Numbered from the stretch's first letter, positions 1-10,629 are shown. The stretch is DNA of 64,000 nt from Oxalobacter sp. (GCA_016291665.1 JAEEYE010000008.1:1-64000), one strand, 5' to 3'. Notes: generated by a model not told the origin, from the letters alone. Program-made: numbers and translations.

Positions 1-322
1 CCTTCTTTTTCCTGCTCCAGGAAAGGCCGGGCGCCCACACCTATCATCTACTGGTTTGTTAAAGATCTGTCCGCCTCCGCAGGTCGTTGTGCCTGCCTCG
101 TGAGCGGAGAATTGGAATTATGCCCCTGCCATCTCTTCCGTGTCAAACGGTTTTTATGAAACCACAACAAAAAATACAACTTGTGCCAAAAAACAACAGT
201 TACTAATCCTTTGGTAGTTGCTATATGTCTTTTTTCAGTCACATAAAAGATACTTCAGTCACATATTTCTGCTTGCCTCATCAATTTTCGCACGCTTTAG
301 CAACATTCCAACTATGACTGCA

Positions 323-934
323 TCACCTCACTCCCAACATACGCTCTACATAGCGAGCAATCAAATCAATTTCCAAATTGACTTTTGAACCTGGCTTCAA
401 GTGTTTTAAAGCGGTAACTTCAACTGTATGGGGAATCAAATTAATGGAAAAACGGCAACCGGTAGGCAGATCTTCCACACGGTTGACCGTAAGCGATACG
501 CCATTGACTGCAACGGATCCTTTATAAGCCAGAAATTTCCCTAAACTAGTCGGCGCTTCAATAACCAACTCATGTGATTCCGCCACTGGGGCAAACTCAA
601 TGACTGTCCCAATCCCATCCACATGCCCAGAAACAAGATGCCCTCCAAGACTGTCACCCAAGGTCAGAGCCTTTTCCAAGTTCACTTCCCCAATCTGATC
701 TAACCCCGAAGTCTTACTCAAGCTTTCGCGAGAAACATCAACCTTGAAAGTATTTGTAGCCTTTTCTACGACTGTCATACAGGCTCCATTAATTGCAATG
801 GAATCACCGATACGTACATTAGCCATTGATAGTGTCCCCACTTCGACTTCCAAACGGACACCTGCATCATCTCCGCCCGCCAAAGGTGTGACAGAGCGAA
901 TCTTCCCAACCGATTCAATAATACCTGTAAACAC
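323..934 (-). CDS. ribE: Riboflavin synthase, alpha subunit
   Basis: MFTGIIESVGKI start and duplicated lumazine-binding domains; directly downstream of ribD. Confidence 0.95.
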   Translation of the reverse strand: MFTGIIESVGKIRSVTPLAGGDDAGVRLEVEVGTLSMANVRIGDSIAINGACMTVVEKATNTFKVDVSRESLSKTSGLDQIGEVNLEKALTLGDSLGGHLVSGHVDGIGTVIEFAPVAESHELVIEAPTSLGKFLAYKGSVAVNGVSLTVNRVEDLPTGCRFSINLIPHTVEVTALKHLKPGSKVNLEIDLIARYVERMLGVR

Positions 935-949
935 GCTTACCCCTTCCTG

Positions 950-2071
950 TCATTTCATAACCCTTGCGACAATCCGCAAGTCATCTCCTATTTGAGTAAC
1001 TTCACGTAGATCTAACCGGATTTTTTCCTCTAAAGATGACAGCGCCTGAATCCCAAACATATCCCTACCTCGACCCAAGCAACAGGGAGCCATATAGAGA
1101 AGCAGTTCATCAACAAGCCCTGCCTGCAACAACGCACCTGACAAGGTAGCCCCCGCTTCGACATGTACTTCATTGATTTCACGTTCAGCCAAAATAGCCA
1201 TCATTTCTCTCAGGTTAACGAGCCCCGTATCATTGATTTCCGAAAAAACCTCCGCCCCTTTTTCCTTTAAGGCATCAATGCGAATTGGGGAAGCATTGGC
1301 AGAAAAAAACCAAACTTTCCCATCAGCCAATACATTGGCATCTAACGGGGTTTTCAAATGACTGTCCACCACAATACGGAGGGGTTGCCTAACAACATCA
1401 GGCAAACGGACATTCAGTCGCGGATTGTCAGTCAATACAGTACCAACTCCCGTCATCACTGCATCAGCCTTCATCCGCCAAAAATGCCCATCCATTCTCG
1501 CTTTTTCGGACGTAATCCACTGACTTTCCCCATTGGGCAATGCTGTCTTTCCGTCAAGGCTCGCAGCAATCTTGACACGCACCCAAGGACGTTTTCTCTC
1601 CATGCGAGAAAAAAAGCCAAGGTTGATCTCACGCGCTTGGTCCTCAAGCACCCCGCAAAGCACGTCGATACCTGCATCCCGTAAGCGTGCAATTCCCTTA
1701 CCAGCTACCTGTGGATTAGGATCCTTAATGGCCGCAACCACTTTCCCAACACCAGCCCTGATTAAAGCCTCAACACAAGGAGGCGTCCGCCCAAAATGAG
1801 AACACGGTTCCAACGTAACATAGACAGTTGCCCCCTTCACATCCTGCCCTTGCGCAGTAGCATATGCAAGCGCCTGGATTTCCGCATGGTTTCCTCCCAC
1901 GGTTTGAGTAAAACCTTCTCCAACAATGCGTCCCTCTTTCACAATCAAACACCCAACCCGCGGATTGGGTGATGCTGTTAAAGGAGAGCGCATTGCCAAA
2001 CTCAGTGCTTGACGCATGAAGAAATCATGCTCCGTTTCAGCTATATCGCCCTGATTTCGCTTTTTCTCCAT
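950..2071 (-). CDS. ribD: Bifunctional diaminohydroxyphosphoribosylaminopyrimidine deaminase / 5-amino-6-(5-phosphoribosylamino)uracil reductase
   Basis: HAEIQAL...TLEPCSHFGRTPPC deaminase motif plus C-terminal reductase domain. The first 19 residues of the track ORF read through the glyA terminator, so the start is taken at MEKKRNQ. Confidence 0.94.
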   Translation of the reverse strand: MEKKRNQGDIAETEHDFFMRQALSLAMRSPLTASPNPRVGCLIVKEGRIVGEGFTQTVGGNHAEIQALAYATAQGQDVKGATVYVTLEPCSHFGRTPPCVEALIRAGVGKVVAAIKDPNPQVAGKGIARLRDAGIDVLCGVLEDQAREINLGFFSRMERKRPWVRVKIAASLDGKTALPNGESQWITSEKARMDGHFWRMKADAVMTGVGTVLTDNPRLNVRLPDVVRQPLRIVVDSHLKTPLDANVLADGKVWFFSANASPIRIDALKEKGAEVFSEINDTGLVNLREMMAILAEREINEVHVEAGATLSGALLQAGLVDELLLYMAPCCLGRGRDMFGIQALSSLEEKIRLDLREVTQIGDDLRIVARVMK

Positions 2072-2105
2072 TGTGCTTTTCTCCCGAAAAAGCATTACGC
2101 TGAGT

Positions 2106-2148
2106 AAAAAAACCTGCGGTTTTTGCACTTCTTCCGCAGGTTTCTATT
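2106..2148 (-). terminator. Rho-independent terminator downstream of glyA
   Basis: Inverted repeat AAACCTGCGG...CCGCAGGTTT with a T-run on the minus strand. Confidence 0.8.
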
Positions 2149-2176
2149 TTTTTACCATCGTCTGATGGTAACAGTC

Positions 2177-3424
2177 TTATCCCTGATATACAGGGAATGC
2201 ATCCGTCAGTTTTTTGACTTCTGCCCTTACACGTTCTAAGACTGCCTGATCAGAATGGTTTTCGATAACATCTGCAATCAGATTCGCAACAAGCACCGTC
2301 TGCTCTTCCTTGAAACCACGCGTGGTCATTGCTGGTGTACCCAAACGGATGCCGGAAGTCACAAATGGAGACTGTGGATCATTAGGAACTGCATTACGGT
2401 TACAGGTAATATGGCACTGGCCTAAGACATCTTGTGCCAAGCGACCTGTAACACCCTTATTCTGCAGATCAACCAACATGACATGGGATTCGGTTTTGCC
2501 TGAAACAATATTGAAACCACGGGAAATCAGTGTTTCACAAAGCACCTTAGCATTCTTTACAACCTGCTGCTGGTATTCCTTATATTCAGGCTGCAATGCC
2601 TCTAAGAATGCAACTGCCTTACCAGCAATCACATGCATCAAAGGACCGCCCTGCAAACCAGGAAAAACAGCTGAATTAATCTTACGTTCCAGTTCTGCTT
2701 TCATCAGGATGAAGCCACCACGTGGACCACGCAGAGATTTGTGGGTAGTTGAAGTCACCACATCAGCATAAGGAACAGGGCTAGGATAGACTCCTGCCGC
2801 AATCAAACCAGCGTAGTGTGCCATATCAACCATAAAGAATGCGCCAATTTCTTTTGCAACCTTAGCAAAACGTTCGAAGTCAATCTTCAGGGAATAAGCA
2901 GAAGCGCCAGCAATAATCAGTTTAGGCTTGTGTTCACGAGCCAGTTTTTCCATCTGGTCATAGTCGATAACACCATTGGCATCCAAACCATAAGAAACGA
3001 TGTTGAACCATTTGCCTGACATATTCAGTGCCATACCATGGGTCAAGTGGCCACCTTCGGCCAAGGACATCCCCATAACGGTATCTCCTGGATTCAATAA
3101 TGCCAGAAAAACAGCCTGATTAGCCTGAGAGCCAGAATTCGGCTGAACATTAGCCGCATCAGCGCCAAACAATTTCTTCACACGTTCAATTGCCAATGCT
3201 TCGGCAACGTCAACAAATTCACAGCCACCATAGTAGCGCTTGCCAGGATAGCCTTCAGCATACTTATTGGTCAGTTTGGTTCCTTGGGCTTCCATTACTG
3301 CAGGGGAAGTGTAGTTTTCGGAAGCAATCATTTCAATATGTTCTTCCTGACGGCGATTTTCCTGCTGGATGGCAGCCCACAGCTCTGGGTCAACCTTGGC
3401 TACTGTGTGGTCTTTAGCAAACAT
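2177..3424 (-). CDS. glyA: Serine hydroxymethyltransferase
   Basis: Full-length SHMT with [16 protein letters not shown]-lysine motif; start at MFAKDHT preceded by GGAG. Confidence 0.97.
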   Translation of the reverse strand: MFAKDHTVAKVDPELWAAIQQENRRQEEHIEMIASENYTSPAVMEAQGTKLTNKYAEGYPGKRYYGGCEFVDVAEALAIERVKKLFGADAANVQPNSGSQANQAVFLALLNPGDTVMGMSLAEGGHLTHGMALNMSGKWFNIVSYGLDANGVIDYDQMEKLAREHKPKLIIAGASAYSLKIDFERFAKVAKEIGAFFMVDMAHYAGLIAAGVYPSPVPYADVVTSTTHKSLRGPRGGFILMKAELERKINSAVFPGLQGGPLMHVIAGKAVAFLEALQPEYKEYQQQVVKNAKVLCETLISRGFNIVSGKTESHVMLVDLQNKGVTGRLAQDVLGQCHITCNRNAVPNDPQSPFVTSGIRLGTPAMTTRGFKEEQTVLVANLIADVIENHSDQAVLERVRAEVKKLTDAFPVYQG

Positions 3425-3648
3425 TTCTGCTCCAAATCTTATATATTGCAAAAGGAGAAATAATTGAACGATCCTAAGACCGTCCCTAAATCTATGATGA
3501 GAAATAGCCGATTATTTTAAGTAAATCAACACAATTAGACAAGCACGTTTAATAAACCATCGGAATCACGGTAGCTTAAACGCCATCGCAGAGCCAATAA
3601 GGCTTCCTATATAATGCTTTCATCTACATTTTTCGACAGGAACTTGCT

Positions 3649-3834
3649 ATGCCTACCATCAACATCCAACTCTTTGAAGGCCGCACCGTTGAACAGAAAC
3701 GCGAACTGGCCAAAGCCATCACTGAAGCAACCGTCAACACCCTGAAATGCAGCCCATCTGCTGTGGACATCATTATGACTGATGTCAAAAAAGAGAACTG
3801 GGCAACTGCTGGTAAACTCTGGTCTGACCAATAA
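3649..3834 (+). CDS. 4-oxalocrotonate tautomerase family protein
   Basis: 61 aa beginning MPTINIQLFEGRT with catalytic Pro after Met; typical 4-OT size. Confidence 0.88.
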   Translation: MPTINIQLFEGRTVEQKRELAKAITEATVNTLKCSPSAVDIIMTDVKKENWATAGKLWSDQ

Positions 3835-3897
3835 CCAAAAGCACCTGGGGAAGTTACAAAATCCGGCATCCAGAAAACGACTTCCCCTCCAAGCTCC

Positions 3898-5325
3898 CTA
3901 TCCCTTTTGTTTTTCTACTTCTTCGTCATCATGCCAAAAACGTGCCAATATTGGCTTCACGCTTGAACCGTGCATCACAATCGACAGCGTAATTACAATC
4001 AGCACTAAGTGGATAAGTTCCAAAGCCAACGCCTCTGACAACCCATTATTGATAACGTACATCAGATAATACAGAGAACCAATCCCCCTGACACCAAACC
4101 ACCCAGAAAGGCTTTTCACACGCCACAGCCCCCGCTGGGGCAGCATCCCAATAAATACACTAAGTGGCCTAACGATGAAGAAAAGGAAAAACGCCAGTCC
4201 AACAGCCCTCAAACTCCACGAGTTCAGGAAAAGCGTTCCGCCAACCAGCAAAATCAGCACCAGTTCTGAAAGCCTTTCGATGTATTCATGGAAAACCAAC
4301 GAACTGGAACTGACAAATGGCTGACCATCTGGCAACGCCTGGGGACTTTTTCCTACCATTGGAATCGAAACTTGTTGCTTTACATCCAAAGACATCTCTT
4401 GTACAACTTGCGTTTTCTGAGTAGCCCCTTCATTTGATTTCCTAAACGTAAAGACTCCTTCACCTTTGGCAATACGCTTTGCTGCGCCAGCTTCTGTCTG
4501 CCGCAAGGAGACAGCCGCAGCAAAAACGGCAAGGAACCCCCACGTATCACATATTTCAGAAATACCGTAAACAACGCCAATCAAACCAAGCCCTAGGAAA
4601 TCGTCCAAAAGCCCACTACGGTACTGTTGATGTACCCGGCTTACGAGAAGCCCCATACCCCAGCCAATTGCCCAGCCAATCGCAATACCCGCAACCGTTG
4701 CCCATAAGACATCGTACAACGCCCATTTCCATACCCAATTGCTGAACTTCTGGTAGGTCAGAAGGCTCATTCCTAGGATTACAAAAGGAAACGCCGTCCC
4801 ATCATTCATACCTGCTTCACATGTCAGCGTAAAACGGAGCCGATCAGAATCACCGGGCTTTCGGCTTTGCACATCTGTCGCTAAAACTGGATCAGTCGGC
4901 GCTACGATTGCCCCCAAAAGGATGGCTGCCCCCAAAGGTAGCTTCAGGATGTAGTAGCCAAAAACAGCTGTCAGTCCAACACTAACCACCATTGATGTTG
5001 AAGCCAAAAGGATAGGAGCCTTCCAACGCTGGAGATTGACTGGAATAGGCATCTTAACCCCAGCCGAAAAAAGTGAAATAAGGGCTGCAACCTCAGTCAA
5101 TGCTTCAAGGAATTCGGACTGTTTCAGCGGATTGAAGTGAAACAAGTTCAATCCAGTCGGTCCAATAACGATGCCAACAACTAGGTATAACAAGGCTGCA
5201 GAGACCGGCAACCGCCTCAAAACCGACGATGAAATCCCAATGACAAGCAATAGCCCACCAGTCAAAAGGAACCAATTTGCGCTTTGCATAGCTGGAAGAA
5301 TAAGAGTGGTTCTCGGATGGAACAT
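3898..5325 (-). CDS. Cation:proton antiporter (CPA1/NhaP-like)
   Basis: Multi-TM protein with GAIVAPTDPVLATDVQ and EAGMNDGTAFPFV motifs. Confidence 0.9.
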   Translation of the reverse strand: MFHPRTTLILPAMQSANWFLLTGGLLLVIGISSSVLRRLPVSAALLYLVVGIVIGPTGLNLFHFNPLKQSEFLEALTEVAALISLFSAGVKMPIPVNLQRWKAPILLASTSMVVSVGLTAVFGYYILKLPLGAAILLGAIVAPTDPVLATDVQSRKPGDSDRLRFTLTCEAGMNDGTAFPFVILGMSLLTYQKFSNWVWKWALYDVLWATVAGIAIGWAIGWGMGLLVSRVHQQYRSGLLDDFLGLGLIGVVYGISEICDTWGFLAVFAAAVSLRQTEAGAAKRIAKGEGVFTFRKSNEGATQKTQVVQEMSLDVKQQVSIPMVGKSPQALPDGQPFVSSSSLVFHEYIERLSELVLILLVGGTLFLNSWSLRAVGLAFFLFFIVRPLSVFIGMLPQRGLWRVKSLSGWFGVRGIGSLYYLMYVINNGLSEALALELIHLVLIVITLSIVMHGSSVKPILARFWHDDEEVEKQKG

Positions 5326-5484
5326 CCAACCATCCGATAGCGCATCATAATATACTTACAAAGAGACAACAATTGTTACAAAATCAATACCCCTTTTGAA
5401 TCTGACTGATAATAGAATGTCTTAAAAGCTATATCTGTCGATATAGAGAATTTGACATTAAGATTTAATAATCGAAAGGCAGCC

Positions 5485-5919
5485 ATGAAACAGACCATTG
5501 GAAAAATCCTCGCGATAGCACTTGCAGCAAGCTTGGCTGGTACTGTTTCCTCACCAGCGCTTGCCCGCGGGCACCACGGCGGAGGTGGACATCATGGAGG
5601 CGGCGGCCATCACCATGGAGGGCATCACCATGGAGGGCATCACCATCATCATGGACATGGCTGGCATGGTTCATATGGTTTCTATATGGATCTGACCCCA
5701 GCTTTCTGGTATCCGTGGTACTATCGCCCATATTACCCATACTATGGTTTTCCAACAGTTGTTGTACAACAACCGATACAGTATGTAAGCCGGGATGACG
5801 GCGTAAACAATCATTATTGGTATTACTGTCACAATCCAAAAGGCTATTATCCTTATATACAGAAATGTAACGCACGCTGGGTAAAGGTTAGGCCTTTCCC
5901 TGCTGACGCCCAGCGATAA
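5485..5919 (+). CDS. Secreted His/Gly-rich protein (putative metal-binding)
   Basis: Signal peptide MKQTIGKILAIALAASLAGTVSSPALA then HHGGGGHHGGGGHHHGGHHHGGHHHHHGHG; C-terminal YYCHNPKGYYPYIQKC. Confidence 0.75.
   Translation: MKQTIGKILAIALAASLAGTVSSPALARGHHGGGGHHGGGGHHHGGHHHGGHHHHHGHGWHGSYGFYMDLTPAFWYPWYYRPYYPYYGFPTVVVQQPIQYVSRDDGVNNHYWYYCHNPKGYYPYIQKCNARWVKVRPFPADAQR
5608..5646 (+). repeat. 15-bp tandem repeat CATCACCATGGAGGG (two full copies plus partial) encoding the His-rich tract
   Basis: Copies at 5608-5622 and 5623-5637, then CATCACCAT. Confidence 0.85.
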
Positions 5920-5960
5920 TGGAAACTGAAGAGAATAACCAACAGACGAAAGGAAAAAAC

Positions 5961-6536
5961 ATGTCCTTCAAACCAAAATACCTACTCTTACTTGCCCCAT
6001 TGCTCGTGACGGCATGTTCCTCTGTTCCAACTGGACCGTCTGTCAATGTCATGCCGGGGCCGAACGCAACCTTTGAACAATTCAAGGCTGACGACGAAGT
6101 CTGCCGTGAATATGCAGTTGAGCGTATCGGAGATGACCCAAGCAGTTACGATACTGCTTCAACCATCAAAAGTGCAGCTGTTACCACAGCCATCGGCGCA
6201 GCAGCCGGTGCTGCATTTGACCATGGACACGCAAGAGGTGCTGCCGTCGGTGCAGGCGCAGGCTTACTACTCGGCACCTTAGCAGGCTCAGGCAAAGGAA
6301 GCGAAGCATACCGCGCTGCTCAGGTACAGTATGACAACGCTTATACACAGTGTATGTACGCCAAAGGTCATAGCGTCCCAATGGCAGGCAATTATGGTCA
6401 GCACAGGGGACAGCGCGACAGCTACACGCCTCCGCCACCACGCACGACAAACCCACCACCAGATGACTATGTAGTCCCTGACATCCGAAGTGAAAAGGCA
6501 CCTTCTAACGACGATTACGTGGTTCAGGAAAACTGA
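5961..6536 (+). CDS. Glycine-zipper lipoprotein
   Basis: Lipobox LLVTACSS; glycine zipper TTAIGAAAGAAFDHGHARGAAVGAGAGLLLGTLAGSGKG. Confidence 0.82.
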   Translation: MSFKPKYLLLLAPLLVTACSSVPTGPSVNVMPGPNATFEQFKADDEVCREYAVERIGDDPSSYDTASTIKSAAVTTAIGAAAGAAFDHGHARGAAVGAGAGLLLGTLAGSGKGSEAYRAAQVQYDNAYTQCMYAKGHSVPMAGNYGQHRGQRDSYTPPPPRTTNPPPDDYVVPDIRSEKAPSNDDYVVQEN

Positions 6537-6555
6537 TTTCTGGCTTGGTATACGG

Positions 6556-6584
6556 AAAAGGACGGCCAATTGACCGTCCTTTTC
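6556..6584 (+). terminator. Rho-independent terminator
   Basis: AAAAGGACGG-N-CCGTCCTTTT hairpin. Confidence 0.8.
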
Positions 6585-6607
6585 GTTCTGTGTGCTGCAT
6601 CCATCTA

Positions 6608-7138
6608 TCAGACTGGGCGCAACAGCAAGAATGTCGAGAAACCGACTGTAAATACCAGGCAGACAAACCAAGTCAGAAGCTGTTTCCAGTAATTATCTTT
6701 CCACTCAACATGCCCCTTGGTCTCACGCCACCAATAAAATCCACGTAATGCACACCCCCAAACCAAGATAAGGGCTGTTGCAAAGCTTGACGACTGGAAA
6801 TCTTCAGCCTTAGCAATCATCTCCAGCGAAACAGAGTCCGACTTCGAGATAAACATGGCAATACCATGAATCAACGCCAAAACCACCACATTGGCAATAG
6901 CCAAGCGGGTAAAGGTCAGGTTTTTCTTAATGAAGTCTGAAATACCACCTTGATTCTGCTGGGCAACAGCTACTGGGCCACGGACGCCTTTAGCCGGACG
7001 CGCCGCCTGCAATGCTTCCTTGTCCCTTACAATTGCCTGACGGCATTCTGGACAATACCTTGCCAGCGGATGGCCTTTGAATTTATTACCGCATTCCTGA
7101 CAGGTTCGCTGAACCTCTTTCCTAGACTTCTTCGCCAT
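6608..7138 (-). CDS. Zinc-ribbon-containing predicted membrane protein
   Basis: N-terminal CQECGNKF...YCPEC zinc ribbon followed by three hydrophobic segments. Confidence 0.65.
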   Translation of the reverse strand: MAKKSRKEVQRTCQECGNKFKGHPLARYCPECRQAIVRDKEALQAARPAKGVRGPVAVAQQNQGGISDFIKKNLTFTRLAIANVVVLALIHGIAMFISKSDSVSLEMIAKAEDFQSSSFATALILVWGCALRGFYWWRETKGHVEWKDNYWKQLLTWFVCLVFTVGFSTFLLLRPV

Positions 7139-7309
7139 TTGGCTCCTGTTTATAACTGATACAATAGACGGCCGGTCAGTACCTTGGCCATGTGAAAACT
7201 GGAATTATAACCTTGAAATGCTTCACTTAACTGCTTCATTTCTCGACAATCCAAAGAATCCTTGATGCCTTTAACCACATGAATCCGCCAAATCACCAAG
7301 CAAACTAAA

Positions 7310-7855
7310 ATGTCAGACTCCCTGCAAGCAAGCCTATGGCCCGAAGAGAAACCTGCCAAACCTCTCATGGATTCCACTTTATTTGAAAACGAACCGGAGC
7401 GGATTGACGAGAGGCTCAGGGCATTAACCCACTCCAACTTCCGGATGAGCTGGCACCTCAAGCGCCAGCAGGTGCAATACATCCAGGAAAAAGGCCTTGA
7501 AACGATTGCAAGACATTGCGATGAAATGATTGCATTGCGGCTTGCTCCCGCCGTCATCCCAAATGACGGCAGCCAGACCCCGATGAAAGGCCATCCTGTC
7601 TTCATCGCTCAGCATGCCACAGGCACCTGTTGCCGAAGTTGCCTGAAAAAATGGCATCACATTGAACCCGGCATGGCTTTCACACATGCCCAACAACACT
7701 ATGTCACGAAGCTGATCATGACTTGGATCAACCAAGAATTAAGCCACTGGCAACTGCCTTTGTCTACACCAACAAAAGCCGCTGACAGGAAACGTCCTCC
7801 CAAAGTACTGCGGCAAAAAAAAGCTGACGACACGTCAATGAACCTTTTTGGTTGA
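7310..7855 (+). CDS. DUF4186 family protein
   Basis: Core APAVIPNDGSQTPMKGHPVFIAQHATGTCCRSCLKKWHHI recalls the DUF4186 signature. Confidence 0.72.
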   Translation: MSDSLQASLWPEEKPAKPLMDSTLFENEPERIDERLRALTHSNFRMSWHLKRQQVQYIQEKGLETIARHCDEMIALRLAPAVIPNDGSQTPMKGHPVFIAQHATGTCCRSCLKKWHHIEPGMAFTHAQQHYVTKLIMTWINQELSHWQLPLSTPTKAADRKRPPKVLRQKKADDTSMNLFG

Positions 7856-7918
7856 CCGTCAACAAAGCCGACAATACAGTACAATGGCCAAGTCCGAACA
7901 AAACCTCTCCCTGCGACC

Positions 7919-9937
7919 ATGCCACCTATAACTGCCAGACTGCCATTCCTAACATCGCTTAGACGGTATCTGGTGCTGTTACCTGCCCTGTTTCTGACAG
8001 CTTGCTCATCAATCACTGTCTCGACTCAGGACAGCGCAAAATACATGAACCAGCGCAGGGGCGACATCATCAGCTCCGGAAAACTCAGCCAGCAGACCAC
8101 TTCCGCTCTACATGTCATCGGTATTGATGCTGACGATTGTAACAAAGACCCAAAAACCTGCATTGAGGCCATCAGCACAACCAAAGCCCTCAATGACGAG
8201 CAACGCTTATCTTCCGCTTCAGAACTCTGGCTGATGCGTGCATTACAAAAAGAGCACCACGCAAATTTGGATCCAGAAGAACCTGTACAAACAGAGAGGC
8301 GCCCCCACCGCTTTGACAGTTTCATAGAAGCGGCCCGCCAGGCTTACGCCTACCTTTTCTACACGGACAGACCCCTTGATAAACGCGCCCTAGAAGACCG
8401 ACAGAACCAAGTTCGGGACTTCTACAACTATGCTTCTCAGCGCGCCATCGTCATCATGTCTGACAAGGCCAAGCACCGCAAACTCCGCCAGATTTCTGGC
8501 AAAAGCCACCTTCCCAAACGAACACTGGACAATTGGCAGATTGAATTTGATACAACTGGTATGCAGACAACCGATGATCAGGCTCTCTCAGTCAGTGCTC
8601 TAACACCTGATTATCGGTTGAACTTTGACGGGCTGCGCAACCAGTATGTCCAAGATGGACTGGGTGCCCGAATGGTTGCATCGCTTGAAAGCACTTCGCC
8701 TACACCAAAGGATAAATCTGATATTACCCCTAGCACAACTCAGGAAAACCAAGAAAGTACGACACCAACACACAGTAACAACGCCAGCAAGCCTTGGAAA
8801 CCGATGCACTATATTTCTGTTACGGCCTTGCTGAAGTTCCCAGGAAACAACCTCGACGAAGTCCTCTCTACGGATCACGCCGTCTTATCTACCTATGATA
8901 CCTGGCAGGATCATGATGTCACCATCAGGGGACACCATGTCCCGCTTGCCGCCAACTACACAGCCGCCTACGGCCTCTGGCTTGCCAACTCAGACTTTTC
9001 AAGCCAATCCATCCTTTCACTTTTCGGCCGGGGTAACATCTTGGAAGAACCCCGCATCTACCTGATGCAACCCTACCACCCTGAACGGAAGACCGTCATT
9101 CTTGTCCATGGCCTTGCCAGCAGTCCAGAAGCCTGGGTCAACGCCGCCAACGAAATAATGGGCGATGAAACGTTACGCCGTAATTATCAAATCTGGCAGG
9201 TTTATTATCCTACGAGTGTCCCTCTGGCCATCAACCGCTACGATATTGCCACAGCCATTGAAAAGACCTTTGACTATTACGACCCAGACCGCAAAAACCC
9301 CGCGAGCCACAATTCCGTCATCATTGGCCATAGTATGGGCGGGATCCTTTCCCGATTGATGGTCTCAAACAGCAGTGACGTCCTTTGGGAAACGTTGAAA
9401 GAACACCGTCAAATGGACAATAAACAGCAAACTGAAGCAAGGGAAAAATTACATGACTATATTTACTTCAGCCCCTTACCTGAAATCTCCCGCGCTATCT
9501 TCATTGCCGCTCCCCACCGTGGCACACCATTTGCCGACAAAACCATCGCGCGGTTTATCGCATCACTGGTCAAACTGCCTATCAACATCGTTCAGAAAAT
9601 CAGCGATACAACCCGATCTGTTTTCGGCGGCAAAGTAACTGACACACCGAAAATCAATGGTGTAGACAACCTCAGCGAAAAGGATCCAACCATCCAAGCA
9701 CTTGCCAAGCTGAAAATCTCGCCTGATGTTACCTTCCATTCAATCATGGGGAACAACACACCTGATGTCCCTTTGGCAGAATCCTCAGATGGTATTGTCC
9801 CTTACAGCAGCTCGCACTGGGATGGGGCAGCATCCGAACTGGTTATCCAATCAGGACACAGCGTTCAGGAAACACCAAAGGCTATCATCGAAATACGGCG
9901 CATCCTGCATGAACACCTTGGACAGCTAAAAGAATAG
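7919..9937 (+). CDS. Lipoprotein with alpha/beta-hydrolase (lipase/PGAP1-like) domain
   Basis: Lipobox LFLTACSS; VILVHGLASSPEAW oxyanion region and nucleophile elbow GHSMGG. Confidence 0.82.
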   Translation: MPPITARLPFLTSLRRYLVLLPALFLTACSSITVSTQDSAKYMNQRRGDIISSGKLSQQTTSALHVIGIDADDCNKDPKTCIEAISTTKALNDEQRLSSASELWLMRALQKEHHANLDPEEPVQTERRPHRFDSFIEAARQAYAYLFYTDRPLDKRALEDRQNQVRDFYNYASQRAIVIMSDKAKHRKLRQISGKSHLPKRTLDNWQIEFDTTGMQTTDDQALSVSALTPDYRLNFDGLRNQYVQDGLGARMVASLESTSPTPKDKSDITPSTTQENQESTTPTHSNNASKPWKPMHYISVTALLKFPGNNLDEVLSTDHAVLSTYDTWQDHDVTIRGHHVPLAANYTAAYGLWLANSDFSSQSILSLFGRGNILEEPRIYLMQPYHPERKTVILVHGLASSPEAWVNAANEIMGDETLRRNYQIWQVYYPTSVPLAINRYDIATAIEKTFDYYDPDRKNPASHNSVIIGHSMGGILSRLMVSNSSDVLWETLKEHRQMDNKQQTEAREKLHDYIYFSPLPEISRAIFIAAPHRGTPFADKTIARFIASLVKLPINIVQKISDTTRSVFGGKVTDTPKINGVDNLSEKDPTIQALAKLKISPDVTFHSIMGNNTPDVPLAESSDGIVPYSSSHWDGAASELVIQSGHSVQETPKAIIEIRRILHEHLGQLKE

Positions 9938-10079
9938 AACAAATTATTGGATCAACAAGGCACGATGACAACCCATCTTGAAATTTGTGCTCTGCTATTC
10001 CAATGCGTTCTATAATCTACTGAAGTAGCTTTTTTATCATACTGTATTCAGTCACAACGGCTCTTATAGGAGACTTGCC

Positions 10080-10457
10080 ATGAAAAAAATACTGATTGCT
10101 TCTGCCTTAGGCCTAGGCTTCCTGCTACCTGCCATCCATGCCAATGCTTCACCCGCCAACATTCCTCAGAGTGAGCTGACAAATGTTCAGTGGACAGGTT
10201 GGCAAAACAACTACGAAGAGTCTGTCTCTTACCGCGCGAAAGATGTCGGTAGCAAGTCGGGTATCTGGCTGAAAAAAGTCGACAAAGACGATGGTGATAT
10301 CGAATATAAACACTACCAGACCAACTGTTCTGGCGGCCCCGTCATTAAGGATGCAGAAATCGAGGTCGAACACGGTTACTATAAACGGAAAACAGACTAC
10401 GATGCCGTAGATAACCCATATAAAGCAGATGCCATCCGTGGATTAATCTGCCGCTAG
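10080..10457 (+). CDS. Small secreted protein of unknown function (paralogue of 10630-11100)
   Basis: Signal peptide MKKILIASALGLGFLLPAIHANA; about 82% identical over 99 aa to the next gene. Confidence 0.75.
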   Translation: MKKILIASALGLGFLLPAIHANASPANIPQSELTNVQWTGWQNNYEESVSYRAKDVGSKSGIWLKKVDKDDGDIEYKHYQTNCSGGPVIKDAEIEVEHGYYKRKTDYDAVDNPYKADAIRGLICR

Positions 10458-10629
10458 ATTCAGAGAACAGTACGCCAAAACGGTTGATGTTTTCCTCAAC
10501 CACTATGAGGAGGTTCTCAGCCCTGCATGAAGAAAACCTTACGCAGCAACAATAAGGGAATATCAACCATCATAAGTGATTGCTATTCCCCTTAATCATG
10601 TGTCTCAATCTTTTTGAAAGGGATGTCTT

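Noticed and set aside
48-242. 64 aa minus-strand ORF at the left edge
   Set aside because: No recognisable domain or convincing ribosome-binding site; overlaps the direct-repeat noncoding region.
1471-1952. Several ORFs overlapping ribD in other frames
   Set aside because: Antisense or shifted frames of a well-conserved gene; composition is typical of shadow ORFs.
5465-5875. 136 aa ORF antisense to the His-rich gene
   Set aside because: Shadow ORF caused by repetitive His codons; no independent support.
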